Positions 7,746 through 16,359 of a stretch of DNA of 64,000 nucleotides are shown here, in pieces. The stretch's first letter is position 1, and every line of letters begins with the position of its first letter. The DNA comes from Bin5 sp022821545. GTDB taxonomy: Bacteria; Chloroflexota; Anaerolineae; Caldilineales; Caldilineaceae. The stretch spans positions 1,984,001 through 2,048,000 of the forward strand of contig CAXXLO010000002.1 of the NCBI GenBank assembly GCA_963664085.2, read 5' to 3'. Under the pieces are notes generated by a model. That model was not told the origin of the DNA and searched no databases. It saw only the letters and a list, made by a program, of their open reading frames with translations. A program made the position numbers and the translations under genes.

Positions 7746-10022
7746 ATGGCTGAAAACGGCAAATCGGTTATGTCCGGAAAGTACCGGGTGGTGGGGACCC
7801 GACCCATTCGGCACGACGGTGTGGATAAGGTGGTCGGCGCGGCCCGTTATGCCGCAGACCAGAACGTTACGGGGATGTTGTACGGCAAGTACCTGCGCAG
7901 CCCCCATGCCCACGCCCGTATCCTGAGTATCGATACCAGCAAAGCCGAGGCGCTGCTGGGCGTCACCGCCATCGTTACTTCGGCCGACCTGGCCGAGGCG
8001 GCTGACAAGATTCAGGAGATGGGTGAAGACGCCGTCAATCTCAGGTATCTGAGCGCCAACATGCTCGCCCACGACAAGGTCCTGTACCACGGCCATGCCA
8101 TCGCCGCGGTGGCCGCCACAAGCGTCCACGTCGCAGAGGAAGCGGTCGGCCTGATCGATGTAGAGTATGAGATTCTTGAGCCGGTGCTGGACGTGCGGGA
8201 GGCTATGGCAGACGACGCCCCCATTCTCCTGGAGGAGTTGCGCACAGTTGCCATGGGCGAAGTCGGCGATAAGCCGACCAATGTTGCACAACATTTCCGC
8301 CACGCACGCGGCGACCTCGAAGCCGGTTACGAGGCGGCCGACGCGATTGTCGAGCGCGAGTTCACGACTGCGATGGTCCATCAGGGATACCTGGAGCCCC
8401 AGGCCTCGACCGTACAGTGGCGGTCCGACGACCAGATTCACATCTGGACCAGCACCCAGGGACCGTTTCAGATTCGGGATTCGGTCTCGGCCCTCCTGCA
8501 GGTGCCCGTTTCGCAGGTGAAGGTGACGCCGGCCGAGATCGGCGGCGGTTTCGGCGGCAAGTTCACCCCTTACACCGATCTGCCGGCGGCCCTGCTCTCC
8601 CGCAAAAGCGCTCATCGCCCGGTCAAGATGGCTTTGACGCGCACCGAGGTCCTGCAGGCGACCGGCCCCACGTCGGGCAGCTACATCAAAGTAAAGATGG
8701 GGGCCACCAAGGACGGCCGCATCACCGCTGTTGAAGCCGACCTGATGTATGAGGCGGGCGCCTATCCCGGCTCGCCCGTTGGCGCCGGCGCCGGCGTGAT
8801 TCTGTCTCCCTACAAGCTCGATAACCTGCGGATCGACGGCTATGACGTTGTTGTGAACCGCCCGCAGAGCGGCGCCTACCGCGCGCCGGGCGGCACGAAC
8901 GCCGCGTTCGCTTCAGAGACGGTCATTGACGAGCTGGCCGAGATCCTGGACATCGATCCGCTGGAGTTCCGCCACATCAACGCCGCCCAGGCAGGCGACC
9001 GCCGCCCGGACGGGCCCGAATACAAGCGGATCGGTTACAAGGAGACCGTCGAAGCCGCTATCGATCATCCCCATACCGCAACCCCGAACGAAGGGACAAA
9101 TCGAGGCCGCGGCGTGGCCTCCGGTTTCTGGTTCAATGGGGCAGGCCCCTCAAGCGTGACCGCGGTCGTGAATGCCGACGGCACCGTGAACCTGATGGAA
9201 GGCTCCGCCGACATCGGCGGCACGCGCGCCTCCGCCGCCATGATGCTGGCCGAGACCATCGGCGTCGCGGCCGAAGATATCAACCCGCAGGTCGTAGACA
9301 CCGACTCGATCGGCTATACCAGCGGCACCGGCGGCAGCAGCGTCACCCATAAGATCGGCGTAACGACCCATCAGGTGGGGTTGGAGCTGCGCAAAAAGAT
9401 GAGCGAGCAGCTTGCCGATTACTGGGAGATGGACATTTCCGAAATCACCTGGCAGGACGGCCAGTTCAGCGGCAACGGCCACAGCCTCGGCTTCAAGGAG
9501 GCCGCCCAGGAGCTGTCCAGCGGCTACGAAGCGCTGACGGCCAGCGTTACAATGAGCACGGAGGGCGCCGGGCCCTGTTTTGGTACCCATGTCGTCGACG
9601 TCGAGGTCGATCCGGAGACGGGGAAGGTCGAGATCTTGCGCTACACCGCCGTGCAGGACGTGGGCAAGGCGATCCATCCCAGCTATGTGGAAGGCCAAAT
9701 CCAGGGAGGTGTCGTGCAGGGAATCGGCTGGGCCTTGAACGAGGAGTATATCTACTCCGACGAGGGCCATCTGCTCAATGCCAGCCTGCTGGACTACCGC
9801 ATGCCCACGGCGCTGGATCTGCCCATGATCGAGACCGTTGTAGTCGAGGTTGCCAACCCGGACCATCCGTTCGGCGTGCGGGGCGTGGGCGAAGTGCCGA
9901 TCGTCCCACCAGCCGGAGCAATCGCCAACGCGATTTACGATGCCGTCGGCGTACGGCCGACCGAACTGCCAATGTCGCCGGCGCGGTTGCTGGAAGCAAT
10001 CTGGGAGAAAAACGGCTCCTAG
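7746..10022 (+). CDS. Xanthine dehydrogenase family molybdopterin-binding (large) subunit
   Basis: The 758-residue protein is a molybdenum hydroxylase large subunit. It shows the N-terminal a/b-hammerhead domain (about 25-140), then the Mo-cofactor domains with AEIGGGFGGKF, GAYRAPGGTNAAFASE and the C-terminal GVGEVPIVPPAGAIANAI segment. The last carries the glutamate that acts as catalytic base in this family. AAGGAG lies 7 bases before the ATG. Enzymes of this class normally need a 2Fe-2S subunit and an FAD subunit. Neither gene is adjacent, because the next gene is an SDR behind a terminator. The partners must be encoded elsewhere, or this is an orphan paralogue. The substrate cannot be predicted. 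Confidence 0.9.
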   Translation: MAENGKSVMSGKYRVVGTRPIRHDGVDKVVGAARYAADQNVTGMLYGKYLRSPHAHARILSIDTSKAEALLGVTAIVTSADLAEAADKIQEMGEDAVNLRYLSANMLAHDKVLYHGHAIAAVAATSVHVAEEAVGLIDVEYEILEPVLDVREAMADDAPILLEELRTVAMGEVGDKPTNVAQHFRHARGDLEAGYEAADAIVEREFTTAMVHQGYLEPQASTVQWRSDDQIHIWTSTQGPFQIRDSVSALLQVPVSQVKVTPAEIGGGFGGKFTPYTDLPAALLSRKSAHRPVKMALTRTEVLQATGPTSGSYIKVKMGATKDGRITAVEADLMYEAGAYPGSPVGAGAGVILSPYKLDNLRIDGYDVVVNRPQSGAYRAPGGTNAAFASETVIDELAEILDIDPLEFRHINAAQAGDRRPDGPEYKRIGYKETVEAAIDHPHTATPNEGTNRGRGVASGFWFNGAGPSSVTAVVNADGTVNLMEGSADIGGTRASAAMMLAETIGVAAEDINPQVVDTDSIGYTSGTGGSSVTHKIGVTTHQVGLELRKKMSEQLADYWEMDISEITWQDGQFSGNGHSLGFKEAAQELSSGYEALTASVTMSTEGAGPCFGTHVVDVEVDPETGKVEILRYTAVQDVGKAIHPSYVEGQIQGGVVQGIGWALNEEYIYSDEGHLLNASLLDYRMPTALDLPMIETVVVEVANPDHPFGVRGVGEVPIVPPAGAIANAIYDAVGVRPTELPMSPARLLEAIWEKNGS

Positions 10023-10042
10023 CAGCCGGTTCACAGAGATTT

Positions 10043-10066
10043 GCGGCCAGTCATTACACTGGCCGC
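10043..10066 (+). other. Perfect hairpin downstream of the molybdopterin-subunit gene
   Basis: GCGGCCAGT and ACTGGCCGC form a perfect 9-bp stem around CATTAC. It sits 20 bases after the stop codon and immediately before the terminator at 10081. It may protect the mRNA 3' end. Confidence 0.5.
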
Positions 10067-10080
10067 TGAACTGTAGGAGA

Positions 10081-10120
10081 AGGCGGGTCGGTAGACATTG
10101 TGTTGACCGGCCCGCCTTTT
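10081..10120 (+). terminator. Rho-independent terminator
   Basis: A 12-bp stem (AGGCGGGTCGGT with ACCGGCCCGCCT, one G-T pair) surrounds a 13-base loop and is followed by TTT. It separates the molybdopterin-subunit gene from the sugar-acid cluster. Confidence 0.75.
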
Positions 10121-10182
10121 GATTCGATACGCAAGTTAAGCGCTACAAATGGCACAGTTCGTCGACAGGAGATAACAGCCAC

Positions 10183-11130
10183 ATGTCTGCCACTCGTTCC
10201 GTCGCCGTAACCGGCGGACTCGGCAATCTCGGTACAAAGCTTCTGCTGCACCTGGCCCGCACCAGCCCCTGCACGCGGTTGATCGGGTTGGACGTGCGTG
10301 CGCCTTCGCCCGAACAGTTGAGAGCATTACAGGACGCCGCCGCGCAGAATACGACAGGTTCGGCACCTGCTATCGAACTGCTCGAATGCGATCTCACCGA
10401 CCCCCATGACCGCCGCTGGCGGGATGCGCTGGATCGTGTGCAGGCGGTCGTCCACTTCGCCGCATTCAACCCCTACCCCGACGCCGGCTGGGACGACGCG
10501 GCAATCTCCATCGACATGACCCTCAATGTGGCGCTGGCTGCAGCGGACAGCCATGCCGTCGAGCGTTTTGTTTTCGCCACTTCCAATCACGTAATGGGCC
10601 GCTACAAAGACGATCCCCTGGCCGCGACGGTCGGCCCAGGTACGCTGACCCCCGACAAACCCCTGGGCGTGGGCACCGTCTGGGCGGAGACCGACCCGCC
10701 CCTGGACGCCACCGCTTACTCGACATCGAAAATGGCGGGCGAACGCATCTGCCAGGCGCTGGGCGCGCAGTCTGATGGCTCCACGACCTTCGTCAGCGTG
10801 CGCGTTGGGTGGTGCCAGCCGGGCGCCAACCGGCCAGAGACACTCAGCGCCACAGGCGACCCGGGCGTCCAAATCGGTAGCGCCGAATCCCATCCCGACC
10901 CCGAGGGATACCGGCGCGCCGAAAGCTGGTTCCGCCTGATGTGGCTGTCGAACCGCGACTTTTTACATCTGATGGAACGGGCCGTAAACGCCGACGCCGG
11001 CGGATGGCCGGCGCCGGCCATCGTGGTCAACGGCATGTCCGACAACAGTGGCATGGCCTGGAGCCTGGAGGAGCCCCGGCGTTATCTCGGATACCAGCCC
11101 CTCGACGACGTGAACTCCGGCGGGCAGTGA
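10183..11130 (+). CDS. NAD-dependent epimerase/dehydratase, uronate-dehydrogenase-like extended SDR
   Basis: The 315-residue extended short-chain dehydrogenase has the nucleotide motif TGGLGNLG (10-17), an active-site serine in ATSNHVMG (S134), and YSTSK (Y179, K183). The length and the xxSNHxxG segment recall uronate dehydrogenases, which oxidise glucuronate or galacturonate to the lactone. AGGAG is about 12 bases before the ATG. Downstream genes encode a TIM-barrel isomerase, another SDR and a mannonate dehydratase, consistent with sugar-acid catabolism. The exact substrate is inferred from family resemblance and neighbours. Confidence 0.75.
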   Translation: MSATRSVAVTGGLGNLGTKLLLHLARTSPCTRLIGLDVRAPSPEQLRALQDAAAQNTTGSAPAIELLECDLTDPHDRRWRDALDRVQAVVHFAAFNPYPDAGWDDAAISIDMTLNVALAAADSHAVERFVFATSNHVMGRYKDDPLAATVGPGTLTPDKPLGVGTVWAETDPPLDATAYSTSKMAGERICQALGAQSDGSTTFVSVRVGWCQPGANRPETLSATGDPGVQIGSAESHPDPEGYRRAESWFRLMWLSNRDFLHLMERAVNADAGGWPAPAIVVNGMSDNSGMAWSLEEPRRYLGYQPLDDVNSGGQ

Positions 11131-11209
11131 TCAGTCGCTGGTGTCCAACCGTCTACGAGAACGATGGAAAACCGGCCGCGACCAATTCGCCACCAAGAGG
11201 AGATTCCAC

Positions 11210-12016
11210 ATGAGCTACAAGCTTGCTTACAGTACCCTGCGCTGGCAGAATCCTGAACTTGAGCCGGCGCTGAACAGACTTGCGCAAGCGGGTTGGCAGG
11301 GCTGGGAGAGCAGACTGCCCCTCAACTGGATGGGGACGCCGGCGCGTCTGCGGCGCGTCTGCGATGACGCGGGCATGCCCCTCGTGGTTTTGACCGCCAA
11401 CGGGACGCCCGATAGCCGCGATCGCGAAAACGTCGAGTTGAACCGGCGCCGCATGGAGTTCGCCGCGGAAATGGGCTGTGACTGCTTTATGTACATGAAC
11501 GGCGGCAAGCCTGACGACCACGAAGTAAGCGACGACGATGTCAAGGCGGCCGCCGAGGGCGCCGACGAGTGGGCCGATTACGCGGCCCAGTTCGGCCTGG
11601 AGCTGACCTACCACATCCATACCAATCTGCTGGTCGATTCAATCGATCACTGGAAGCTGTACATGGCGAAACTGCGCACGGCCAAGCTGTGCATCGACGT
11701 CTCCCACGCGCAGCTCTGGGGCTATGATCCCGTCGCGTCGCTGTGGGATTTTCGCGCACAGCTGAACTATGTGCATCTGCAGGACTGGGCAACCACCTCC
11801 CGCCGCGCCGACGGTTTCTACGACCCGCAGTGGTGCCAGGTCGGGGAACACGAAAACGTCGATTTTCCGGCTATCCGCGGCGTTCTGGACGAGATCGGCT
11901 ACGACCGCTGGGTGACCGCCTGCCCCGGCCAGCCCATCCCAGGCCGCGAAGATCCAGTGAGCGAGGCCGAACGCAGTGATGGAATGGTCACCTATTTGCG
12001 GGGAATCGGCTATTAG
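11210..12016 (+). CDS. Sugar phosphate isomerase/epimerase-like TIM-barrel protein
   Basis: The 268-residue protein belongs to the xylose-isomerase-like TIM-barrel (AP endonuclease 2 fold) superfamily. It has metal-ligand type positions in GWQGWES, LTYHIHTN, LCIDVSHAQLWG and NYVHLQDW. An upstream in-frame GTG (11141) would add 23 residues. The ATG at 11210 is preferred because AAGAGGAG lies 8 bases before it and homology-like sequence begins there. It follows the uronate-dehydrogenase-like SDR gene on the same strand. Its 3' end overlaps the convergent SDR gene by 4 bp. The reaction is not determinable from sequence alone. Confidence 0.82.
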   Translation: MSYKLAYSTLRWQNPELEPALNRLAQAGWQGWESRLPLNWMGTPARLRRVCDDAGMPLVVLTANGTPDSRDRENVELNRRRMEFAAEMGCDCFMYMNGGKPDDHEVSDDDVKAAAEGADEWADYAAQFGLELTYHIHTNLLVDSIDHWKLYMAKLRTAKLCIDVSHAQLWGYDPVASLWDFRAQLNYVHLQDWATTSRRADGFYDPQWCQVGEHENVDFPAIRGVLDEIGYDRWVTACPGQPIPGREDPVSEAERSDGMVTYLRGIGY

Positions 12017-12840
12017 GGGTCCAGGTCAATCTCGGGGTGATCGCGGAAATATCTGGCCGTATCGATAACCAGGTTTTCCTGCAGCTGAATCGTCATACCG
12101 CCGTCAATGACCAGCGTGTGGCCGGTAATGAACTTGGCCTCGTCGGAGCAAAGGAAGCGCACTCCGTTGGCGATGTCATCGGGCACGCCCGTGTGGCGCA
12201 GAGGATAGTGCTGGTCGAAGAAGCGCAGCATGGACGGGTTGCGCTCCCAGCGCTCGGCCTGGCGCTCGGTCACGATATGGCCGGGGCAAATGCAGTTGAC
12301 GCGCACGCCGATCGGACCGAAATCTAGGGCCATCTGGCGGCTCATCGCGATAATCGCCGCCTTGGTCATCTCGTAGGCCAGGCTTGACGGCGCCACCAGT
12401 TGCCCATGCACTGAAGAGATGTTGACGATGCTGCCGCCGCCGCTGGCCTGAAGGTGCGGCACACCGTATTTTGCGCTCAGAAAAACCGCTTTCTGCGAAG
12501 CGTCGAGCGCCCGGTCAAAGGCAGTTTCAGTCAGAGTAAGGGCCGTGCCGTCCGGTTCCAAAGTCCCCCAAGCGTTGTTCACCACGATGTGCAGCCCGCC
12601 CCAAAGTTCAACCGCATGTTCGATCATCGGCCGGATCTGTTCCGGCTGGGAGATGTCGACCTCATAGGCGGAGGCTATGCCGCCGCTGTGCTGGATGCGG
12701 GCCACGTTTTCGGCGGCACTCTCCGGCACGAGATCGGCGATCAGCACCTTCGCCCCGTCTGCGGCCAGCCGCCGCGCAATGGCCCCGCCGATCCCGACCG
12801 CTCCCCCGGTGACGATTGCGATTTTATTTGTCAGAGTCAT
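12013..12840 (-). CDS. SDR-family oxidoreductase
   Basis: This is a classical short-chain dehydrogenase of 275 residues. It has TGGAVGIGG (11-19), NNAW (88-91), the catalytic serine in NISS (140-143), Y156 and K160 in YEMTK, and the CPGHIVT segment after the active site. It is encoded convergently with the isomerase gene, and the stops overlap by 4 bp. In a cluster with a mannonate dehydratase it could be the D-mannonate (fructuronate) oxidoreductase, since SDR-type enzymes of that kind are known, but this is inference. The C-terminal tail (about 255-275) extends beyond the usual SDR core. Confidence 0.85.
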   Translation of the reverse strand: MTLTNKIAIVTGGAVGIGGAIARRLAADGAKVLIADLVPESAAENVARIQHSGGIASAYEVDISQPEQIRPMIEHAVELWGGLHIVVNNAWGTLEPDGTALTLTETAFDRALDASQKAVFLSAKYGVPHLQASGGGSIVNISSVHGQLVAPSSLAYEMTKAAIIAMSRQMALDFGPIGVRVNCICPGHIVTERQAERWERNPSMLRFFDQHYPLRHTGVPDDIANGVRFLCSDEAKFITGHTLVIDGGMTIQLQENLVIDTARYFRDHPEIDLDP

Positions 12841-12968
12841 GAGAGGTTTCCCGAGCAGGTTGTGGAGTATAGACCGGGATCAGTATACTTGTGGGCTCAA
12901 CGATAACCAAACCGAGTGCAATTGGCCTCCAATAGCTGTACTGCGGAGGCTATTGTTATGGTCTGATT

Positions 12969-13265
12969 ATGAGAGATGAGTCAAACGTTATATGCTGGTT
13001 TGGCATTGCGCCAGCAGATTTCCGGGAACGGCTTGGTAACAAGAAAATGGAAGGTATGACGAGCGCCATACACGATATCTTCTCGCGTCTCAAGGCTCTC
13101 GATCCCTATCGGATAGTGCTTTTTGGCTCTGTTGCTTCAGGAACGGAGGAGTTGGGAAATGATATCGACGTACTGGTAATTCTGGATTCGGAATTACGGA
13201 ATCAGTTCGTGACGAGCCCAATAGTATCGACAAACTTTCAAGCCGGCCATCATCGGAACATCTGA
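12969..13265 (+). pseudogene. Truncated minimal nucleotidyltransferase (MNT-type)
   Basis: The frame encodes the start of a minimal nucleotidyltransferase: YRIVLFGSVASG followed by NDIDVLVI, the GSxASG and DxD core found in MntA/HEPN-MNT antitoxins and related proteins. After LDSE the sequence no longer looks like the family, and it stops about 20 residues later, so the C-terminal half is missing or out of frame. Likely starts are ATG 13047 or 13056 rather than 12969. No HEPN partner is adjacent. I judge it a gene remnant, though a very short functional domain cannot be excluded. Confidence 0.55.
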
Positions 13266-13284
13266 GAACAAGAGAACAAAACCA

Positions 13285-13494
13285 ATGCGCCACGAAAAAT
13301 GGGTCTGCCCCAAATGCGATAACCTTGAATTTGAGACCGATATCTTCCAGGCAACCGGCGGCACGCTTGCCAAGATTTTCGACGTCCAGAACAAGAAGTT
13401 TACCACCGTCACCTGTACACGCTGTCAGTACACTGAGATCTACAAGTCAAGCACATCCAATCTGGCCAACGTCTTTGATTTCTTTACGTCGTAA
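13285..13494 (+). CDS. Small zinc-ribbon protein
   Basis: The 69-residue protein has two Cys pairs (CPKC near residue 8 and CTRC near residue 48) and a central DVQNKKFTTVTC segment followed by YTEIYK. That pattern fits the small nucleic-acid-binding zinc-ribbon family that ends in a phenylalanine-rich DFF tail. It is probably cytoplasmic. It follows the nucleotidyltransferase remnant by 19 bases; no functional link is evident. Confidence 0.75.
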   Translation: MRHEKWVCPKCDNLEFETDIFQATGGTLAKIFDVQNKKFTTVTCTRCQYTEIYKSSTSNLANVFDFFTS

Positions 13495-13655
13495 GACGCA
13501 AGAGCACCCTTGAGAATAAGAGTGCCATATCGAGCTACCATCTCGCCTTCCGCACGCGTACTGACTGGCGCTCATTCAATCAATGCGCGGAAACTCCAAC
13601 CCAGACTGATCACCCGCTGGAGCCGCCGCGCCAACCTCTGCAAAGGACCAAAAAC

Positions 13656-14612
13656 ATGCTCCGCGTTTCCATCTTCAAGCACCAAGCAGAGCTAACCGAC
13701 CAGTGGCTCCTCCAGAAGGTCGCCCTCGGCGCCGACGCAATCGACTTCGGACGCGACGCCGACATGCCCGGCGTTACGGAACAGGGCTATCCGGACTTTG
13801 ATGCAGTGCGCGCGCTGCGCAAGCGGGTGCGCTCATTGGGCATCGACATCAACCGCGTCACCCTCCCCACCCTCACACATACCTTTATCGATGAGCGGGT
13901 CGGCGCCGATGATGAGTTGGATAACGCTGCCAAAGCCCTCGAAGTCTACGGCCGGGCCAACATCCCCATCGCCCGCCAGCGCGTAGAAGGCGACGTCTTC
14001 CCGCAGATGATGGAGCAGTACCGCACTCGGCATCGCGGCGGCTACATTGCGCGCGCCGAGACGCTCAGGCAGGGACAGCACGACATTCCCTCGCGCGCAG
14101 AGCTCGAACGCTGGTGGGACCGCTTCTGCCACGCCTTCGAGCGGCTCACCCCCATCGCGGAAGAATACGACATTAAGCTGGCCGTCCACCCCTCCGATAC
14201 GCCCAACGTCGACACACCTTTCGGCGGCATCGGATTTCATCGCATCATCGACGCCTTCCCCAGCCCCAACGTCGGCTACGTCTACTGCATCGGCACCCGC
14301 TCCGAAGCCGGCGGCAGCTCACTCGTGATCGACGAGATCAACAACTACGGGCGCAAGGGCAAGCTCTTCATGCTCCACATGCGCAACGTGCGCGGCAGCC
14401 TGGCCACCGCCGGCGGCTTCGAAGAGACCCTGCTCGATGACGGCGACCTCAACATGGCCCGCATTCTGCGCGAGCTGCGCAACGTCGGTTTCAGCGGCTA
14501 TATCAATCCCGACCACATTCCCGACCTGCCCGGTGACAACGAGACCCGCGACGTCGGCTGGGCCTACTCGATAGGCTACATGAAGGCGCTCTATGCCTCG
14601 GCGGTGGCATGA
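13656..14612 (+). CDS. uxuA: Mannonate dehydratase-like protein
   Basis: The 318-residue protein resembles UxuA, which dehydrates D-mannonate to 2-keto-3-deoxygluconate in hexuronate breakdown using a divalent metal. Family blocks are present: LAVHPSDTP, YCIGTRSEAGG, FMLHMRNVRGS, ETLLDDGDLNM and NPDHIP. It is shorter than E. coli UxuA (about 394 residues), mainly in the middle, so a related dehydratase activity is possible. It sits with SDR and isomerase genes that could supply or remove sugar acids. It is the last intact gene before the IS-disrupted locus. Confidence 0.85.
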   Translation: MLRVSIFKHQAELTDQWLLQKVALGADAIDFGRDADMPGVTEQGYPDFDAVRALRKRVRSLGIDINRVTLPTLTHTFIDERVGADDELDNAAKALEVYGRANIPIARQRVEGDVFPQMMEQYRTRHRGGYIARAETLRQGQHDIPSRAELERWWDRFCHAFERLTPIAEEYDIKLAVHPSDTPNVDTPFGGIGFHRIIDAFPSPNVGYVYCIGTRSEAGGSSLVIDEINNYGRKGKLFMLHMRNVRGSLATAGGFEETLLDDGDLNMARILRELRNVGFSGYINPDHIPDLPGDNETRDVGWAYSIGYMKALYASAVA

Positions 14613-14719
14613 TTGCCGCCGAGGGCAGAGGCCGGAATCATGCACCATGTGCAGAGTAGGCGCCGGCCCTGGCCAGACCGTTCCCTACCGAATACATTGA
14701 CTTTCGATGGTAGCCCAAA

Positions 14720-15148
14720 GTGCCCCGATTCAGGCTTAACCGCTCAAAGCTGACACTTTGGGCGGTTCTCTTGATGTTGGCCATAGTCGCACCGCTTCTA
14801 CGTCTGTACCGTTTAGACGAACTCGCGCCTGGTCTTAAGTTCGACGAAGGCTGGAACGGACTATACGCCCTCCAGGTGCTGCAAGGCGAGTACGCTCTGA
14901 CATTTGGAGACAAGGATGGGCTGGGCATCTATTTGATAGCGTTGGCGACGAATTTCCTGGGTCGCACGCCGTTGGCGCTCCGATTGCCTACGGCCCTGGC
15001 CAGCGCAAGCACTGTTTTTGTGGTTTTCTGGCTGGGGCGTTTACTGTTCGGATGGGACGAGCGCGGGCGGGAGACGCGGTGGCGCGGCCTGGCGGTAGCA
15101 GGCGTTGCATCCGGTCTGCTGGCCGTGTCGATTGGCCAGACGATACTA
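14720..15148 (+). pseudogene. GT39-like membrane glycosyltransferase, 5' part (disrupted by insertion sequences)
   Basis: From a GTG at 14720 the frame encodes the N-terminus of a polytopic glycosyltransferase of the GT39/ArnT kind. It has a first membrane helix, an FDEGWNG segment matching the acidic DE motif of the first periplasmic loop, and more helices. The reading frame ends at a TAA supplied by the inserted element at 15149. Joining 15148 to 17583 restores one frame through a typical GRTSYRG...LP segment, so the gene was intact before transposition. The 3' part is annotated separately. Confidence 0.85.
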
Positions 15149-15156
15149 ATGTAAGT

Positions 15157-16253
15157 TCAATTTGAGACTAAGAGTTTTTCGTATTCTGGGTCGAGTTCAA
15201 ATTTAGGCCATAGACGAGTTACGACCTGGTAGGGATGGGCATTGATACGGTCGATGAAAGCTTTGCAGGCATCGAAGAGGTGACGCATGGATGGATAGCA
15301 GTGGTTGCGTGTGACCTCTTCACGCATCCAGCGCCAGAGATTTTCAATCGGATTGAGGTCGGGACTATAGGCAGGCAGGGGGATGAGAGTGAAGCCGAGT
15401 TTGGAGGCGGCAGCCTGAACGGACTTGGCTCGATGCCAAGTGGCGCCGTCCCAGATGATTACGACAGTGGCCGGTTGCTCATCGAGCCATTCAGCGATGC
15501 GCTGCAAGAACTGAATCGTATGCTCTTTGTTGCAGTTGCCCTCATTCCAGATGAAACACTGTCCGGCGCAGAAATCGTAAGCGCCGTACCAGTTAATGCG
15601 ATCGGAGAGCGGAGCAGAGTCACTCATACGCCAAGCAATCTTGTTCTTTGCCGTCCAGGTGTAGCCCAAGTCCATGTCGCGGTGGATGTGGGCTTCATCG
15701 ATGTAGACCAAACGGATCGTCTGGCGGCAGAATTGCTCATACAACTTTTGAAAGCGTGCCATAAAGGCCGCACGTTTCTGTGCGTCGGCTTTCTTGAGCA
15801 CTTTCTGGCATCTCTTCCAACGTAACTGCGCTGCTCGCAGTATCCTGTGCAGCGTGCTGCGTGAAAGAACACAATACATGACCTGTTTGAGCCAGCGCTG
15901 CAGCTTTTTCAACGTCCAAGTATGACCGGGCAGTCCATGCGCAACAGGTTCTGTCTCGCAGATAACGCTCACGAGTTGCTTGACCTGCTCTGGGCTAAAA
16001 AAGGACGACGTCCTCCCGTATGACGATAGAACACAGCCTCGGGTCCCAGTCGATTGTAGACATGTACCCATCTGAGGACTGTCTCCTTGGTGCGTCCGCT
16101 TGCGCGTGCCCAGGCACAGGCATTCGTTCGCTTATCTGCAATCATATACAGTGCCAAAAAGCGTTCTCGGCTGCGTGCATCTTTGGCTTCCACCGACAAG
16201 ACGCGCAGGTCAGCCACAGTCTGACCCCATCTCTCCATATCCGGACGAACCAT
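15157..16253 (-). CDS. IS630-family transposase, likely made by -1 ribosomal frameshifting (element A)
   Basis: Frame one (16253 down to 15969) encodes a 94-residue helix-turn-helix part. Frame two (to 15157) carries the DDE catalytic domain: VYIDEAH, IIWDGATWH and SPDLNPIENLW. The two overlap at a TTTTTTA run (15996-16002 on the plus strand). In zero frame it reads T TTT TTA, the same heptamer as a classic retroviral slippery site. A -1 shift there joins GGRRPFL to SPEQVKQL, exactly the usual IS630 continuity, giving about 365 residues. All catalytic acids are present, so the element may be active. A simple inactivating frameshift is the alternative. Confidence 0.85.
15996..16002 (-). promoter_or_regulatory. 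Candidate -1 frameshift site (T TTT TTA) in element A transposase
   Basis: The heptamer is aligned to the zero frame so that codon 86 is TTA. Slipping back one base continues into the long catalytic frame with a protein junction that matches the family consensus. Confidence 0.65.
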
Positions 16254-16359
16254 CTTGACTTCCTTTCCTTACTATGTTCATGTCTGTCAGATGGTTCTAC
16301 CACAACTCCACTACCCTTGACCAATACTCTTGATCTCATTTGGGATCTACATTAGTAGT

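Larger units (their letters stand above)
15149..16352 (-). mobile_element. IS630-family element A (about 1.2 kb)
   Basis: The element is bounded by TA dinucleotides at 15147-15148 and 16353-16354, the usual IS630/Tc1 target. The ends form imperfect inverted repeats: the left end starts ATGTAAGTTC and the right end read inward starts ATGTAGATCC, with TGAGA and AAGAG matches further in. It carries one transposase gene on the minus strand in two overlapping frames. Its right end abuts element B directly. Boundaries could shift by 3 bp because of local sequence similarity. Confidence 0.85.

Noticed and set aside
15235..15825. 196-codon plus-strand open frame inside IS630 element A
   Set aside because: It is antisense to the catalytic domain of the transposase.
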